Assembly: GCF_902859705.1 (NCBI RefSeq)
Contig: NZ_CADIJO010000004.1
Span: 330,242-394,241, forward strand
Direction: 5' to 3'
DNA length: 64,000 nt
DNA from: Achromobacter deleyi
Lineage (GTDB): Bacteria > Pseudomonadota > Gammaproteobacteria > Burkholderiales > Burkholderiaceae_B
Shown in pieces: positions 1 to 7,906 of this stretch (position 1 is the first letter of the stretch; each line of letters begins with the position of its first letter). A model generated the notes under the pieces. That model saw only the letters and a program-made list of their open reading frames with translations. It ran no database searches and had not been told where the DNA came from. The position numbers and the translations under genes were made by a program.

Positions 1-191
1 CCTCGGGCGCATCTACACGCCCCGCGCACCCCAAGGCCCCGCCGCCCCGGGCTCGATCGGTTTCAGCCTGGAGGTTGTTGGGGCGGGGGGTGTGCTTGGC
101 GTTCTAGCCAAGGGCTGGTGGGGGTGGAGGATCTTGCGGGGTAGGCTGCCGTCCTTGCGGCGGCAGCGTGGTGGTGTTCCCGGGGCCGGAT

Positions 192-716
192 TTATTCCGC
201 GGCTTGCGGCGTGGCTTCTTGCTCGGGTTCTTTCTTTTTCTTTTTCTTGGGCAGGGCCAGCATCGTGCCGCGGCACGGGGGGGTGCCGCACAGGCAGCGG
301 TAGCCTTGCTTGAGGGCCTTGGTGATGCGGCCGTCCAGGACCAGGCCGTAGTCGTAGGACAGTTCGGTGCCGCGCGGGATGTCGTTCAGGGCGACGATGT
401 AGACGCGTTTGCCGTGCTTGCCTTCCTGGGCTTCGCAGTTGGGGTCGCAGGAGTGGTTGATCCAGCGGGCGTCGTTGCCTTCGTCGCCGCCGTCGATGAC
501 GCGGCCGGAGCTCAGGGCGAAGAAGAAGGTATGGAAGGGATCGTCGGGGTTGGTGGGGTGGCGACGGTCGGCTTCTTTGGCGCTGATGCGGGCGCCGCCG
601 TATTCGATGATGCGGGTGCCAGCGGGAATCTTGCGGGCGGCGAAGACGCCGTTGCCGTGCAGCTTGGAGCGGCGCACGACGTGCCAGGGCTTGATGGGGG
701 TGTCTTCGGTGGTCAT
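192..716 (-). CDS. SET domain-containing protein (putative lysine methyltransferase)
   Basis: This 174-residue protein is a compact SET-domain protein, a family that moves a methyl group from S-adenosylmethionine to lysine side chains. The SET core runs from about residue 12 to 125. The AdoMet/knot motif NHSC is at residues 87-90 and the catalytic-type Tyr lies in YDY at 121-123. A post-SET cysteine cluster follows, C141-x-C143-x4-C148, which usually binds zinc. The tail is a run of lysines and glutamates. It starts at an ATG and lies divergent from the bestrophin gene. The substrate in bacteria cannot be read from sequence; ribosomal or histone-like proteins are guesses. Confidence 0.85.
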   Translation of the reverse strand: MTTEDTPIKPWHVVRRSKLHGNGVFAARKIPAGTRIIEYGGARISAKEADRRHPTNPDDPFHTFFFALSSGRVIDGGDEGNDARWINHSCDPNCEAQEGKHGKRVYIVALNDIPRGTELSYDYGLVLDGRITKALKQGYRCLCGTPPCRGTMLALPKKKKKKEPEQEATPQAAE

Positions 717-820
717 TGGCGGCGGGTGGGCGGTGAGACGAAACAGAATTATATCGGCGTGCTTATGACGGGATGACAGGCGTATAGTGAGCGCCGCCTT
801 GTTTCTTACCGATACGCACC

Positions 821-1741
821 ATGATTGTCCGTCCGCGTCCTTCCGCGCTGGCTCTGTTCTTTGTTTTGCGCGGCTCCATCATTCCCCGCATCTTGAGCCG
901 GATTCTTGTCATTACGCTGCTGTCGTGCGTGGTGGTGTGGATGTACCACCGGCAATGGTTTTCGCCGACGCATCTGTCGGCGGTGCCGTTTTCGCTGTTC
1001 GGGCTGGCGTTGTCGGTGTTCATGGGGTTTCGCAACAACGTCTGTTATGACCGCTGGTGGGAAGCGCGCAAGCAGTGGGGCGACCTGATTGTGCAGGCGC
1101 GCAGCCTGGCGCGTGAAAGCGCGGTGCTGCTGGCGGCGAGCACGGCGAATCCGTTGCAGGAAAGGCTGGTGCGGCGCTGTATTGGCTTTGGCTATGCGTT
1201 GGCGGCGCGGTTGCGCGATGAAGACATGGTGGCGGCGGTGCAGCCGTGGGTGCAGCCGGACGAGCTGGAGACGCTGGCCGGTTGCCGCAATGTGCCGGAC
1301 GCGCTGCTGATGGCGATCAACCGGGACCTGGCGGCCTGTCTGCGGCGCGGGGAACTGAGCGACATTCTTTACCAGGGGCTGACGCAGCGGGTGGCGCAGT
1401 GCGCGGCGATCCAGGCGGCTTGCGAGCGGATCAAGTTCACGCCCTCGCCTTTTGCGTATTCGCTGCTGCTGCATCGCACGGCGTGGCTGTTCTGTCTGCT
1501 GTTGCCGTTCGGGCTGGTGGGCACGCTGGAATACCTGATGCCGGTGGCGGTGACGATCATTGCGTATACGTTCTTCGGGCTGGACGCGCTGGGCGACGAG
1601 CTGGAAGATCCGTTCGGGCTCGAGGAAAACGACCTGCCGCTGTCGGCGTTGGCCCGGGTAATCGAGACGGACCTGCTGGAAGGGCTGGGCGTGCGGCCGC
1701 TGCCCGAGCCGGCCAAGCCGGTGGATTACGTGTTGCGTTGA
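821..1741 (+). CDS. bestrophin family ion channel (UPF0187)
   Basis: This 306-residue inner-membrane protein belongs to the bestrophin/UPF0187 family, whose bacterial members form pentameric ion channels. The family hallmark FRNNVCYDRWWEARKQWG lies near residues 68-85. A conserved acidic block follows the C-terminal membrane segments (GDELEDPFG, then ENDLPL). Hydrophobic segments sit near residues 25-45, 50-65 and 220-255. Length is normal for the family (about 300 residues). It stands alone between a divergent SET gene and a convergent Lrp-type regulator, so its physiological role is not indicated by context. Confidence 0.88.
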   Translation: MIVRPRPSALALFFVLRGSIIPRILSRILVITLLSCVVVWMYHRQWFSPTHLSAVPFSLFGLALSVFMGFRNNVCYDRWWEARKQWGDLIVQARSLARESAVLLAASTANPLQERLVRRCIGFGYALAARLRDEDMVAAVQPWVQPDELETLAGCRNVPDALLMAINRDLAACLRRGELSDILYQGLTQRVAQCAAIQAACERIKFTPSPFAYSLLLHRTAWLFCLLLPFGLVGTLEYLMPVAVTIIAYTFFGLDALGDELEDPFGLEENDLPLSALARVIETDLLEGLGVRPLPEPAKPVDYVLR

Positions 1742-1754
1742 GGGCGGGGCCCGC

Positions 1755-2225
1755 TCAGGTGGCCGGTCCGGTCAGGGGCAGCATGGTTTCCTTCAGGCGG
1801 CGCAATACGAAGCAGGATTTGCTGTGGCGGATGCCGGGAATGCGGTAGAGCTGTTCGCGTAGCAGCCGTTCGTAGTCGCGGGTGTCGCGCACGGCGATGC
1901 GGATGTAGTAGTCGTAGTCGCCAGAGACCAGGAAGGCTTCGAGCACTTCGGGGATCTGGGCGAGCGCCCGGCCGAATTCATAGAGCGTTTCTTCGCTGTG
2001 GCTTTCCAGGGTGACGTGGACGATGACGGTGTCCATGAAGCCCAGGCTGGCCGGGTCGATGTCGACCGTGTAGCCGCGGATGACGCCGGCAGCTTCCATT
2101 CTTTTGATCCGATTCCAGCATGGGGTGGACGACAGGCCGACGGCGGCGCCGATGTCGTTCAGGCTGGCGCGGGCATTCTCTTGCAGCACCCGCAGAATCG
2201 CCAAATCAAACTTGTCCAGGTTCAT
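1755..2225 (-). CDS. Lrp/AsnC family transcriptional regulator
   Basis: This 156-residue protein has the two domains of the leucine-responsive regulator family. An N-terminal winged helix-turn-helix covers about residues 3-65 (LDKFDLAILRVLQ, then LNDIGAAVGLSSTPCWNRIKRM). A C-terminal RAM ligand-binding domain covers about 70-150. The start is the ATG at 2225, because MNLDKFDLAIL is the usual opening of this family; the reading frame stays open far upstream but that part overlaps the divergent acetolactate synthase gene. Divergent placement next to that gene suggests it controls branched-chain amino acid synthesis in response to an amino acid. This is inference. Confidence 0.92.
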   Translation of the reverse strand: MNLDKFDLAILRVLQENARASLNDIGAAVGLSSTPCWNRIKRMEAAGVIRGYTVDIDPASLGFMDTVIVHVTLESHSEETLYEFGRALAQIPEVLEAFLVSGDYDYYIRIAVRDTRDYERLLREQLYRIPGIRHSKSCFVLRRLKETMLPLTGPAT

Positions 2226-2318
2226 TTTCTTCAATCCCTCCGATTTGCAGACAAATTTACTGCGTTTGGCGGCAATCCGTGGAAAAGAAGATAAAAATTC
2301 TTCGGACTTGCCCCTAAG
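2226..2318. promoter_or_regulatory. divergent control region between Lrp-type regulator and acetolactate synthase
   Basis: This 93-bp gap is AT-rich compared with both flanking genes, with runs such as ACAAATTT and GATAAAAAT. It must hold both divergent promoters. A weak pair TTGGCG (2266-2271) and GATAAA (2290-2295) could serve the plus strand. Lrp-type proteins commonly bind AT-rich DNA between their own gene and a divergent target, so it is the likely binding site. No exact operator was identified. Confidence 0.45.
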
Positions 2319-4139
2319 ATGGATAGCATGAACGATCGCCTGCACCCCTCCGCCGTCACCGCGCTTGCCGCCCCTGAACTGCCCCCTGCCAACGGGGCCA
2401 AGATTCTGCTCGATACGCTGATTGCGCACGGGGTGGATACCGTCTTCGGCTATCCCGGCGGGGCTGTGCTGCCGCTGTATGACGCCTTGTACGCCGAGCC
2501 GCGCCTGCGCCATGTGCTGGTGCGCCACGAGCAGGCGGCCGTGCATGCGGCCGAGGGCTACGCCCGCAGCACCGGCCGTACCGGGGTGGTGTTCGTCACG
2601 TCCGGCCCCGGCATGGCCAACACCACGTCCGGTTTGCTGGATGCCATGTGCGATTCGATCCCGGTGCTGTGCATCAGCGGCCAGGTCACCACGGCGGCCA
2701 TCGGCACCGACGCCTTCCAGGAATGCGACGCCATCGGCATCTCGCGGTCGGTCACCAAATGGAATACGCAGGTGCGCGCGGTGGACGACGTGGCGGCCGT
2801 GACCGCCCGCGCCTTCGAACTGACGCGCCAGGGCCGGCCCGGTCCGGTGCTGCTCGATTTTCCCAAAGACGTGCAGTTGGCGGTGCCGCGCGATGCCGAC
2901 GATGACTCGTATGCGCCGTCGCAGCAGAAGCTGGCCGCGCTGCGCGCCCGGCGCCAGGCGGGCAAGCTGGCGGCCAAGCTGCCGCAATCGGCCGTGCGCC
3001 GCGCGGCCGCGTTGATCGCCCAGGCCAAGCGGCCGATCTTCTACGGCGGTGGCGGCCTGGTGAATGCCGGCCCCGAGGCCTGCGCGGCGTTCACCGAGCT
3101 GGTGCGCGCCAGCGGTGCGCCCTGCACGCTGACGCTGATGGGCCTGGGGGCGTTTCCGGCGTCCGATCCGCAGTTTGTCGGCATGCTGGGCATGCACGGC
3201 ACGGTGGAAGCCAATCTGGCCATGCACAATTCCGATCTGGTGGTGTGCATCGGCGCCCGCTTTGACGACCGCATCACGGGCAAGCTGTCCGAATTCTGCC
3301 CGCATGCGCGCAAGATCCACATCGACATCGACCCGGCATCCATCAACAAGGTGGTGCGGGTGGACGTGGCGCTGGTGGGCGATTGCCTGCCGCTGGTGCG
3401 CGCGTTGCACGCCGAACTGGGCGACACGCCGCTGGACCCGGCCCGCCTGGCGCCCTGGTGGGCGCGGGTGCAAACCTGGCGCGCGCAGGACTGCCTGGGT
3501 TACACGCCGGCCGCCGATGCGATCCTGCCGCAGCACCTGATGTCACGCTTGAATACGGCGCTGGCAGACCGCGACGCCATCGTGTCCACCGACGTCGGCC
3601 AGCACCAGATGTGGGCGGCGCAGTACCTGCGCTTTGACCAGCCGAACCGCTGGCTCACGTCCGGCGGCGCCGGCACCATGGGCTACGGCGTGCCGGCCGC
3701 GATCGGCGCGCAGATCGCGCATCCCGACAAGACGGTGGTGTGCGTCAGCGGCGACGCCTCGGTGCTGATGAACATCCAGGAACTGTCCACGGCCATGCAG
3801 CACCAGGCGCCCGTGAAGGTCGTGCTGTGCAACAACGGCTATATGGGCATGGTGCGCCAGTGGCAGGAGCTGATCCACGGCGGCCGCTACAGCCACAGCT
3901 ACAACGCGTCGTTGCCCGATTTCGTGGCGCTGGCACGTGCGTTCGGCTGGGGCGCAGCCCGGGTGGACGACCCGGCCAAGCTGGACGCCGCGCTGGCCGA
4001 GTGCCTGGCGCACGATGGCCCCTACTTCCTGGACGTGGCGGTCACCGCCCAGGAAAACTGCTTCCCCATGATGCCCGCCGGCCACGGCCACCAAAAGATG
4101 ATGCTGGCCGAAGGCGTCTGGTACCAGGAGGAGGGTTGA
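2319..4139 (+). CDS. acetolactate synthase large subunit-like thiamine diphosphate enzyme
   Basis: This 606-residue enzyme would condense two pyruvates, or pyruvate and 2-ketobutyrate, into acetohydroxy acids, the first common step to valine, leucine and isoleucine. The N-terminal Pyr domain carries the catalytic glutamate E71 in [15 protein letters not shown]. The TPP-binding motif is GDAS followed by NNGYMGM near the C-terminus. FDDRITGKL in the central domain is typical of IlvB/IlvI. No small regulatory subunit gene follows, so this is an orphan copy or works with a subunit encoded elsewhere. A second ATG at 2328 is possible. The divergent Lrp-type gene probably regulates it. Confidence 0.88.
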   Translation: MDSMNDRLHPSAVTALAAPELPPANGAKILLDTLIAHGVDTVFGYPGGAVLPLYDALYAEPRLRHVLVRHEQAAVHAAEGYARSTGRTGVVFVTSGPGMANTTSGLLDAMCDSIPVLCISGQVTTAAIGTDAFQECDAIGISRSVTKWNTQVRAVDDVAAVTARAFELTRQGRPGPVLLDFPKDVQLAVPRDADDDSYAPSQQKLAALRARRQAGKLAAKLPQSAVRRAAALIAQAKRPIFYGGGGLVNAGPEACAAFTELVRASGAPCTLTLMGLGAFPASDPQFVGMLGMHGTVEANLAMHNSDLVVCIGARFDDRITGKLSEFCPHARKIHIDIDPASINKVVRVDVALVGDCLPLVRALHAELGDTPLDPARLAPWWARVQTWRAQDCLGYTPAADAILPQHLMSRLNTALADRDAIVSTDVGQHQMWAAQYLRFDQPNRWLTSGGAGTMGYGVPAAIGAQIAHPDKTVVCVSGDASVLMNIQELSTAMQHQAPVKVVLCNNGYMGMVRQWQELIHGGRYSHSYNASLPDFVALARAFGWGAARVDDPAKLDAALAECLAHDGPYFLDVAVTAQENCFPMMPAGHGHQKMMLAEGVWYQEEG

Positions 4140-4171
4140 CCCCCACGCCGCACGCGCTTCGCGCGCTTGCT

Positions 4172-4210
4172 GCCCCCCGAGGGGGCTGCCCGGCCTTCGG
4201 GCGGCCGGGC
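4172..4210. terminator. two adjacent GC-rich hairpins between convergent genes
   Basis: GCCCCC (4172-4177) pairs with GGGGGC (4181-4186). Right after it, GCCCGGCC (4188-4195) pairs with GGCCGGGC (4203-4210). They lie between the convergent acetolactate synthase and SDR genes, where a bidirectional terminator is expected. There is no T run, so this could also be a copy of a dispersed intergenic repeat. Confidence 0.5.
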
Positions 4211-4280
4211 GGCCGGGCGACTGTTCCAGCGGGCAACTGGAAAACCAATTGCTCGCGGTGCGCGGTGCTCGGCTCGTTCT

Positions 4281-5081
4281 TTAGAACTGTATCGACAAGC
4301 CGCCGTCCACCACCAGCACATGGCCGTTGACGTACGACGCGGCCTTTGAGGCCAGGAAGACTGCCGCCCCGGCGATCTCTTCCGGCTCGCCCCAGCGGCC
4401 GGTGGGGTTGCGCGCCGCGACGCGGGGGCCGAAGTCGGGGTCGGCCACCATGGCGGCGTTGGTTTCGGTGGCGAAGGTGCCCGGCGCGATGGCGTTGCTG
4501 GTGATGCCGCGTCCGCCGAATTCCGCTGCCAGCGCCCGCACCAGGCCCGTCAGGCCCTGTTTGGCCGCCGGGTAGACGGCGTCGCCCGCGCGGGCCAGTT
4601 CCCCTACGACCGAGGTGATGGCGATCAGGCGACCGCTGCCCTGGCGCACCATGCGTTCGGCGGCCAGCTTGGCCAGCAGGATGCCGGCCACCAGATCGGT
4701 GTCGATCAATTCGCGGATCTCGGCGGCGCTGGTGTCGGCCAGTGTCTTGCGGTTGCGCGCGCCCACGTTGTTCACCAGGATGTCCAGGCGGCCGTGCTCG
4801 CGGTCGATGCGTTCGAACGCCTGCGCCATGGCCGCGTCGTTGCTGACGTCGAACACCAGCGGGTGGGCCTCCAGGCCGTCGGCGCGCAGCCCGGCCACGG
4901 TGGCGTCCACCGCCTGGGCACTGCGGCCATTGATCAGCACGCGCGCGCCGCTGCCGGCCAGCGCGCGGGCGATGCACAGGCCCAGCCCGCGGGCCGAACC
5001 GGTCACCAGCGCGACCTGGCCGCTCAGGTCGAATTGTTTCAGGTAGGGCAAGGCGGTCGTCATGGAGGCGGCTCCGTTCAT
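4281..5081 (-). CDS. SDR family oxidoreductase, gluconate 5-dehydrogenase-like
   Basis: This 266-residue protein is a classical short-chain dehydrogenase. The nucleotide-binding motif TGSARGLG is near the N-terminus, NNVGARN follows, and the catalytic Ser-Tyr-Lys set is represented by S in ITSVVGELARAGDAVY, then YPAAKQG. The C-terminus has the typical VNGHVLVVDGGLS. Sequence style is closest to gluconate 5-dehydrogenases, but the substrate is not certain. The chosen ATG at 5081 overlaps the permease stop codon as ATGA, implying translational coupling; an internal ATG at 5063 is the alternative. It is the last gene of the ABC importer operon and may act on the imported compound. Confidence 0.85.
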   Translation of the reverse strand: MNGAASMTTALPYLKQFDLSGQVALVTGSARGLGLCIARALAGSGARVLINGRSAQAVDATVAGLRADGLEAHPLVFDVSNDAAMAQAFERIDREHGRLDILVNNVGARNRKTLADTSAAEIRELIDTDLVAGILLAKLAAERMVRQGSGRLIAITSVVGELARAGDAVYPAAKQGLTGLVRALAAEFGGRGITSNAIAPGTFATETNAAMVADPDFGPRVAARNPTGRWGEPEEIAGAAVFLASKAASYVNGHVLVVDGGLSIQF

Positions 5082-5932
5082 TCGCGGAACTCCGGCGCCC
5101 AGTGCAGCAGCCGCCGTTCCAGCCAGGTTACGCAATACACCAGCGCGATGCCGACGATGGACAGCAGCGTGACGGCTGCGAACATGTCGGTGGCGTTCAG
5201 GGTCGCCAGCGCGGTGATCATCAAATAGCCCATGCCGGTGGTCGAGCCGACGAACTCGGCCAGCACCACGCCGATGAGCGCGAAACTGATGGCGTTGGGC
5301 AGCGCCGCGAAGGTCCAGGCCGCTGCCGTGGGAATGCGCACGCGCCACAGGATCTGCCGCGGCGATCCGCCCAGCGTGCGGCAGAAGTCGACCAGCTCGC
5401 GTTCGACGCTGCGTCCGCCCTTGTAGGTGTTGAAGAACACCAGAAAGAACACCACGAACCACGACGTCACCACCTTGGACGCCAGGCCCAGGCCGAAGAA
5501 CATGGTGATCAGCGGTACGAAGGCAATGCGCGGCATCGAGTTGAACGCCACGATGAAGGGGTTGAAGACGTCGGCCAGAAAGCGGCTGCGGCTGAGCGTC
5601 ATGCCGACGATGAAGCCGCTGCCTACGCCCACCACCAGCCCCACCAGCGTGGCCTGCAGCGTCAGCCACAGGTGCGGCCAGACCGAGCGCGGGCCGGGTT
5701 GCAGCCATTCCCAGAGCCGCACGGCCACGCGCGATGGCTGGCTGATGAAGAAGGGGTCGAACAGGGTGTTCTGGGTGAACCACGGAATGCGCGTCAGCGT
5801 TTCCCACGAACCCAGGATGACGGCAAGAATCAGCACCTGCCACAACGTGATGCGCACGCGCCGTGCGGCGCTGGCGCGGCGGTCCAGCCGCAGCTGGTCC
5901 TGCAGGGAATCGGCGATAGGGGTAGCGTTCAT
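5078..5932 (-). CDS. ABC transporter permease, nitrate/sulfonate/taurine (SsuC/TauC) type
   Basis: This 284-residue protein is the membrane subunit of an importer of the nitrate/sulfonate/pyrimidine family. About six hydrophobic segments are visible. The coupling-helix EAA-like motif is near residues 190-215 (ELVDFCRTLGGSPRQILWRVRIP). The start is the ATG at 5932, 7 bases after the ATPase stop codon at 5940; the frame upstream overlaps that gene. The stop overlaps the SDR start. With the neighbouring ATPase and receptor it forms a complete transporter. Confidence 0.9.
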   Translation of the reverse strand: MNATPIADSLQDQLRLDRRASAARRVRITLWQVLILAVILGSWETLTRIPWFTQNTLFDPFFISQPSRVAVRLWEWLQPGPRSVWPHLWLTLQATLVGLVVGVGSGFIVGMTLSRSRFLADVFNPFIVAFNSMPRIAFVPLITMFFGLGLASKVVTSWFVVFFLVFFNTYKGGRSVERELVDFCRTLGGSPRQILWRVRIPTAAAWTFAALPNAISFALIGVVLAEFVGSTTGMGYLMITALATLNATDMFAAVTLLSIVGIALVYCVTWLERRLLHWAPEFRE

Positions 5933-5939
5933 GGAAGAC

Positions 5940-6710
5940 CTAGGCGGCGGCGCGGAACTGCTGGCCCAGCACGCTCCAGAGGCTTTGCACGTGGGTGACG
6001 AACTGCGGCGTTTCGCGCACGGTGAAGACGTCGCGCGGATGCGGAATGCGGATGCGCTCATCCAGCAGCACGCGGCTGGGCGGGCCGGACAGCACCACCA
6101 CCCGGTCCGACAGCAAAATGGCTTCGTCTAGGTCGTGCGTGACCAGCACCACGGTCTGGCCCAGCTTGCGCCAGATTTCCATCAGCTCGCGGTGCAGGTG
6201 GGTCTTGGTGTGCGTATCCAGGGCGCCAAAGGGTTCGTCCAGCAGCAGGATGCGCGGTTCCACTGCCAGGCTCATCAACAGCGCCACGCGGCGCCGCATG
6301 CCGCCCGACAGCTGGTGCGGAAAGGCGTCGGCAAAGGCCGTCAGGTGGCCCAGCTCAAGCAGCTCGGCCACGCGGCTGGCGATGCGGGCCGGCGGCACGC
6401 CCTGGAATTTCAGGCCCAGGGCCACGTTCTTTTTCACGCTGAACCACGGCAGCAGCGTGTCTTTCTGGAAGATGTAGCCCAGCGCGGGCGGCACCTGGCC
6501 GTCGACTACGCGGCCATCGACCCGGATCTGGCCCGTGGTGGGCGGCAGAAAGCCGGCAATCATGTTCAGCAGCGTGCTCTTGCCACAGCCGGACGGGCCG
6601 ACGATGGACACGAACTCGCCCGCGGCGATGTCCAGGCTGACCTCGCCCACCGCGTGGGTCGTGCCCTGGCGCGACTGGTAGGCCTTGCCGACCCTGTCCA
6701 GCGTAATCAT
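5940..6710 (-). CDS. ABC transporter ATP-binding protein, nitrate/sulfonate type
   Basis: This 256-residue ATPase powers the importer. Walker A is GPSGCGKST near residue 38, the Q-loop is in GYIFQKDTLLPW, the signature is LSGGMRRRVAL, Walker B is ILLLDEPFGALD, and the H-loop is in VLVTHDLDEA. All catalytic residues are intact. The ATG at 6710 shares one base with the stop codon of the receptor gene (TGATG), which indicates translational coupling. It resembles SsuB/TauB/NrtD ATPases; the substrate is not shown. Confidence 0.92.
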   Translation of the reverse strand: MITLDRVGKAYQSRQGTTHAVGEVSLDIAAGEFVSIVGPSGCGKSTLLNMIAGFLPPTTGQIRVDGRVVDGQVPPALGYIFQKDTLLPWFSVKKNVALGLKFQGVPPARIASRVAELLELGHLTAFADAFPHQLSGGMRRRVALLMSLAVEPRILLLDEPFGALDTHTKTHLHRELMEIWRKLGQTVVLVTHDLDEAILLSDRVVVLSGPPSRVLLDERIRIPHPRDVFTVRETPQFVTHVQSLWSVLGQQFRAAA

Positions 6711-7768
6711 CAAAGCCCCCGCGCCTTGCGCACGAAGCTCATGTCGACGCACTTGGCGTAGGGCACGGTCTTGATCTCGTCGTTCGAGAACTGGCGGCCG
6801 TCGCCCATGATGGCCGTCATGCGGTCATAGGCGTCCTGGGTGATCACGTTGTCCTTGAGGAACACGGTTTCCTGGTACACGCCCAGCGTCTTCTCGATGG
6901 CGGCGCGCGGAAAGGCGTTCAGGTAGTCGTCGTAGATGGCGTCGGCCACGGCGGCGGCGCTATTGCCCGAAATGAAGTCCTGCGCCCGCACCAGCGCGGT
7001 CACGAAGGCCTGCACGGTTTCCGGGCGCTTCTGGATGGTGTCCTGCAGCGTCAGCGCGGCAATGCCGGGCACGTCGCCGCCCATGAATTCGTTCCACGAG
7101 CTTTCCGTGGTGGCATCGAAAATGGGCACGCCCCAGCCTTCCTGGCGGGCCTGTTCCATCATCGACATGGTCGCCATGCTGGCCGACACCGACCCCGTCT
7201 TCAGGGCGCCCAGCATGGTGGCCAGGTCGCCCAGGGGGCGGATATCGACCTTGTCGGCCACGCCGGCCTTCTGCATCAGGTACAGCGCCATCAGCCAGGT
7301 GCTGGACTGCGGCTGGGTCGCGCCCACGCGCTTGCCGGCCAGGTCTTTCAGCGACTTGATCTTGCCGTTGTCGAAGTCTTCGCGGCGCACGATGACGTTG
7401 GCATAGGTGAGCTTGCGGTCAAAGCCGAACACCAGCGTGGCGGGCTTGCCGGCCAGGGTCAGCGCGGGGGCTGCCGTGGCGGCGGTGGCGCCGAACGCGA
7501 TCTGGCCGGCGGCCAGCAACTGGTTGGTGCGCGGGCCGCTTTGCGAGTTCAGGTATTCGACTTCCAGGCCGGCATCGCCGAAATAGCCCTTCTTGAGCGC
7601 CACGTAGCCCGCGGCAAAGAACGGGTCGATGCTGCCCTGGCCGTAGACGACGCGGCCCAGCTTGGGCTGGGCAAAGGCCACGCGGCCATCGAGCAGGCTG
7701 ACGCCGGCAAGCGCGCCGGCAGCGGCCAGCACACGGCGGCGGGTGGTGAAGTCAGGGCGATTGCGCAT
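6710..7768 (-). CDS. ABC transporter substrate-binding protein, NMT1/SsuA-like
   Basis: This 352-residue periplasmic receptor opens with a twin-arginine-type signal (TTRRRVLAAAGALAG, then ending near VAFA), so it may be exported folded by the Tat system. The mature part has the NMT1/SsuA-like fold seen in receptors for nitrate, sulfonates, taurine and thiamine precursors. The start is the ATG at 7768; the open frame reaches further up through the terminator hairpin at 7841-7866, which cannot be coding. It is the first gene of the receptor-ATPase-permease-SDR operon. The ligand is unknown. Confidence 0.88.
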   Translation of the reverse strand: MRNRPDFTTRRRVLAAAGALAGVSLLDGRVAFAQPKLGRVVYGQGSIDPFFAAGYVALKKGYFGDAGLEVEYLNSQSGPRTNQLLAAGQIAFGATAATAAPALTLAGKPATLVFGFDRKLTYANVIVRREDFDNGKIKSLKDLAGKRVGATQPQSSTWLMALYLMQKAGVADKVDIRPLGDLATMLGALKTGSVSASMATMSMMEQARQEGWGVPIFDATTESSWNEFMGGDVPGIAALTLQDTIQKRPETVQAFVTALVRAQDFISGNSAAAVADAIYDDYLNAFPRAAIEKTLGVYQETVFLKDNVITQDAYDRMTAIMGDGRQFSNDEIKTVPYAKCVDMSFVRKARGL

Positions 7769-7840
7769 GTCATCCTCGGCGTTGATTGGGTTGCAGCTGT
7801 TTGGCGAAACAATACCGCAGCGATTCCGGTCCAACAATGG

Positions 7841-7866
7841 AAAACGCCCGGTCGCCCGGGCGTTTT
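7841..7866 (-). terminator. rho-independent terminator downstream of topB
   Basis: A perfect 11-bp stem, AAAACGCCCGG (7841-7851) and CCGGGCGTTTT (7856-7866), encloses a 4-base loop. Both arms end in A/T runs, so on the minus strand it finishes with TTTT. It lies 41 bases after the topB stop codon and upstream of the receptor gene, and so separates the two transcripts. Confidence 0.85.
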
Positions 7867-7906
7867 GCTGGCGCCGCACGCGGCAAGCGTGCGGTGCGTC
7901 GGGGGC

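Noticed and set aside
2..313. Open plus-strand frame at the left edge
   Set aside because: The codon pattern for the first 90 bases could be the end of a truncated gene, but the rest is antisense to the SET gene and no family is recognisable.
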